DNA from: Aestuariivirga sp.
GTDB lineage: Bacteria > Pseudomonadota > Alphaproteobacteria > Rhizobiales > Aestuariivirgaceae
DNA length: 7,117 nt
NCBI GenBank assembly: GCA_020252385.1
Contig: JADCDC010000450.1
Span: 1-7,117 of the forward strand
Direction: 5' to 3'
The notes beneath the pieces were generated by a model, which ran no database searches, had not been told where the DNA came from, and saw only the letters and a program-made list of their open reading frames with translations. The position numbers and the translations under genes are program-made. Below, piece after piece: positions 6,416-7,117 of this stretch. Every line of letters starts with the position of its first letter. Position 1 is the stretch's first letter.

Positions 6416-7117
6416 TTAAGCTGCCCGGGCATAATGGCCCGAAAGACTGTTGGTTCCAACCCCCGTGATATGGGTATCCACGATCCTTCCGATAAGGGTG
6501 TTATCCCCCTCCAGGTGAACGGATTGCAGGTAGGGTGAGCGCCCGACAAGCTGTCCGGGGTCCCGGCCGGGCTTTTCGAGGAGGACCGGCACCGTCCGTC
6601 CGACCAGGGCGGAATTGAAGGCCGTCTGCTGGCCGTGGATCAGCGCCTGAAGCTCCTGAAGCCGCGCCGACTTCACCTTCTCTGGAACCTGGGCGTCACG
6701 CTCGGCCGCCGGCGTTCCCGGGCGGGGGGAATACTTGAAGGTGAACGCGCCGGCGTAGCGGACCTCCCTGACGAGGGCGAGTGTCGACTCGAAATCCTTG
6801 TCCGTCTCGCCGGGAAAGCCGACGATGAAGTCGCCGGACAGCGCGATATCCGGCCTTGCAGCGCGAATCCGCTCAATCAGCCGGAGATAGTCGGCAGCGC
6901 TGTGCCCGCGGTTCATGGCTTTCAGTATCGGATCGCTACCAGACTGCACGGGCAGGTGCAGATAGGGCATCAGCTTGGGGTTCTCGGCATGGGCGGCGAT
7001 CAGGTCTTCCGTCATGTCCCGCGGATGGCTGGTGGTGTAGCGAAGCCTTTCGATACCCTCGATGCGTGACAGTTCGGCGACGAGGCCGGCAAGCCCCATG
7101 GCGCGGCCTTGGGCGTC
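6416..7117 (-). CDS. miaB: tRNA-2-methylthio-N6-dimethylallyladenosine synthase MiaB (5' part missing)
   Basis: MiaB is a radical SAM methylthiotransferase that converts i6A37 to ms2i6A37 in tRNAs reading codons starting with U, improving anticodon pairing. The window holds 233 C-terminal residues of about 450; the frame is open to the right edge, and the methionine at 7099 is internal. The N-terminal methylthiotransferase domain and the radical SAM cysteine motif lie outside. Visible are the second part of the radical SAM barrel (LRYTTSHPRDM, LMPYLHLPVQSGSD, GDFIVGFPGETDKDFE), then YSPRPGTPAA. The TRAM domain follows (about the last 65 residues: VPVLLEKPGRDPGQLVGRSPYLQ split by short loops, and GVGTNSLSG at the end). 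VQSGSD and RPGTPA separate MiaB from MtaB and RimO with good confidence. It is the most upstream visible gene of the miaB-phoH-ybeY-corC block, so any operon promoter is probably further right. Confidence 0.95.
   Translation of the reverse strand, partial: DAQGRAMGLAGLVAELSRIEGIERLRYTTSHPRDMTEDLIAAHAENPKLMPYLHLPVQSGSDPILKAMNRGHSAADYLRLIERIRAARPDIALSGDFIVGFPGETDKDFESTLALVREVRYAGAFTFKYSPRPGTPAAERDAQVPEKVKSARLQELQALIHGQQTAFNSALVGRTVPVLLEKPGRDPGQLVGRSPYLQSVHLEGDNTLIGRIVDTHITGVGTNSLSGHYARAA

Overview
This is a gene-dense, G+C-rich bacterial chromosomal segment that looks like ordinary alphaproteobacterial core genome, most likely order Hyphomicrobiales (Rhizobiales). The reasons are the gene order miaB-phoH-ybeY-corC/tlyC, a short soluble CBS-domain TlyC-type protein, a malic enzyme fused to a phosphotransacetylase-like domain, and an OlsB-type ornithine lipid acyltransferase. 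I cannot name a genus. There are no RNA genes, mobile elements, CRISPR arrays or long repeats, and no gene-free stretch longer than about 80 bases.

Layout: on the + strand, the 3' part of a malic enzyme gene (maeB type) enters from the left edge and ends at 1424. Everything else is on the - strand, read from right to left. The 3' half of miaB (6416 to the right edge) is followed by phoH, ybeY and a corC/tlyC-like gene. These four are separated by 18 bases or overlap by 4 and 8 bases, so they look like one operon. After a 73-base gap holding a plausible sigma-70-type promoter comes comM (YifB/Mg chelatase-like ATPase). After a further 75 bases comes olsB, whose 3' end overlaps the end of the malic enzyme gene by 11 bases, tail to tail.

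How the genes fit together: the miaB-phoH-ybeY-corC block concerns tRNA modification, RNA metabolism and ribosome maturation, plus a CBS-domain protein of the CorC/TlyC family. comM encodes a hexameric-type AAA+ ATPase that, in studied relatives, acts in branch migration during natural transformation. olsB makes lyso-ornithine lipid, the first step of a phosphorus-free membrane lipid. The malic enzyme links the TCA cycle to pyruvate and NAD(P)H. Only the four-gene block looks functionally and transcriptionally coherent.

The most notable observation is the 5' end of olsB. The conserved N-terminal part of the protein is encoded in frame well upstream of the first ATG, but no ATG, GTG or TTG exists between it and the in-frame stop. 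That implies a CTG (or other rare) start or a frameshift/base error. Also worth a look are the absence of lnt, which usually follows corC in this neighbourhood, and the TTG start of phoH. I found no evidence of an undescribed system.
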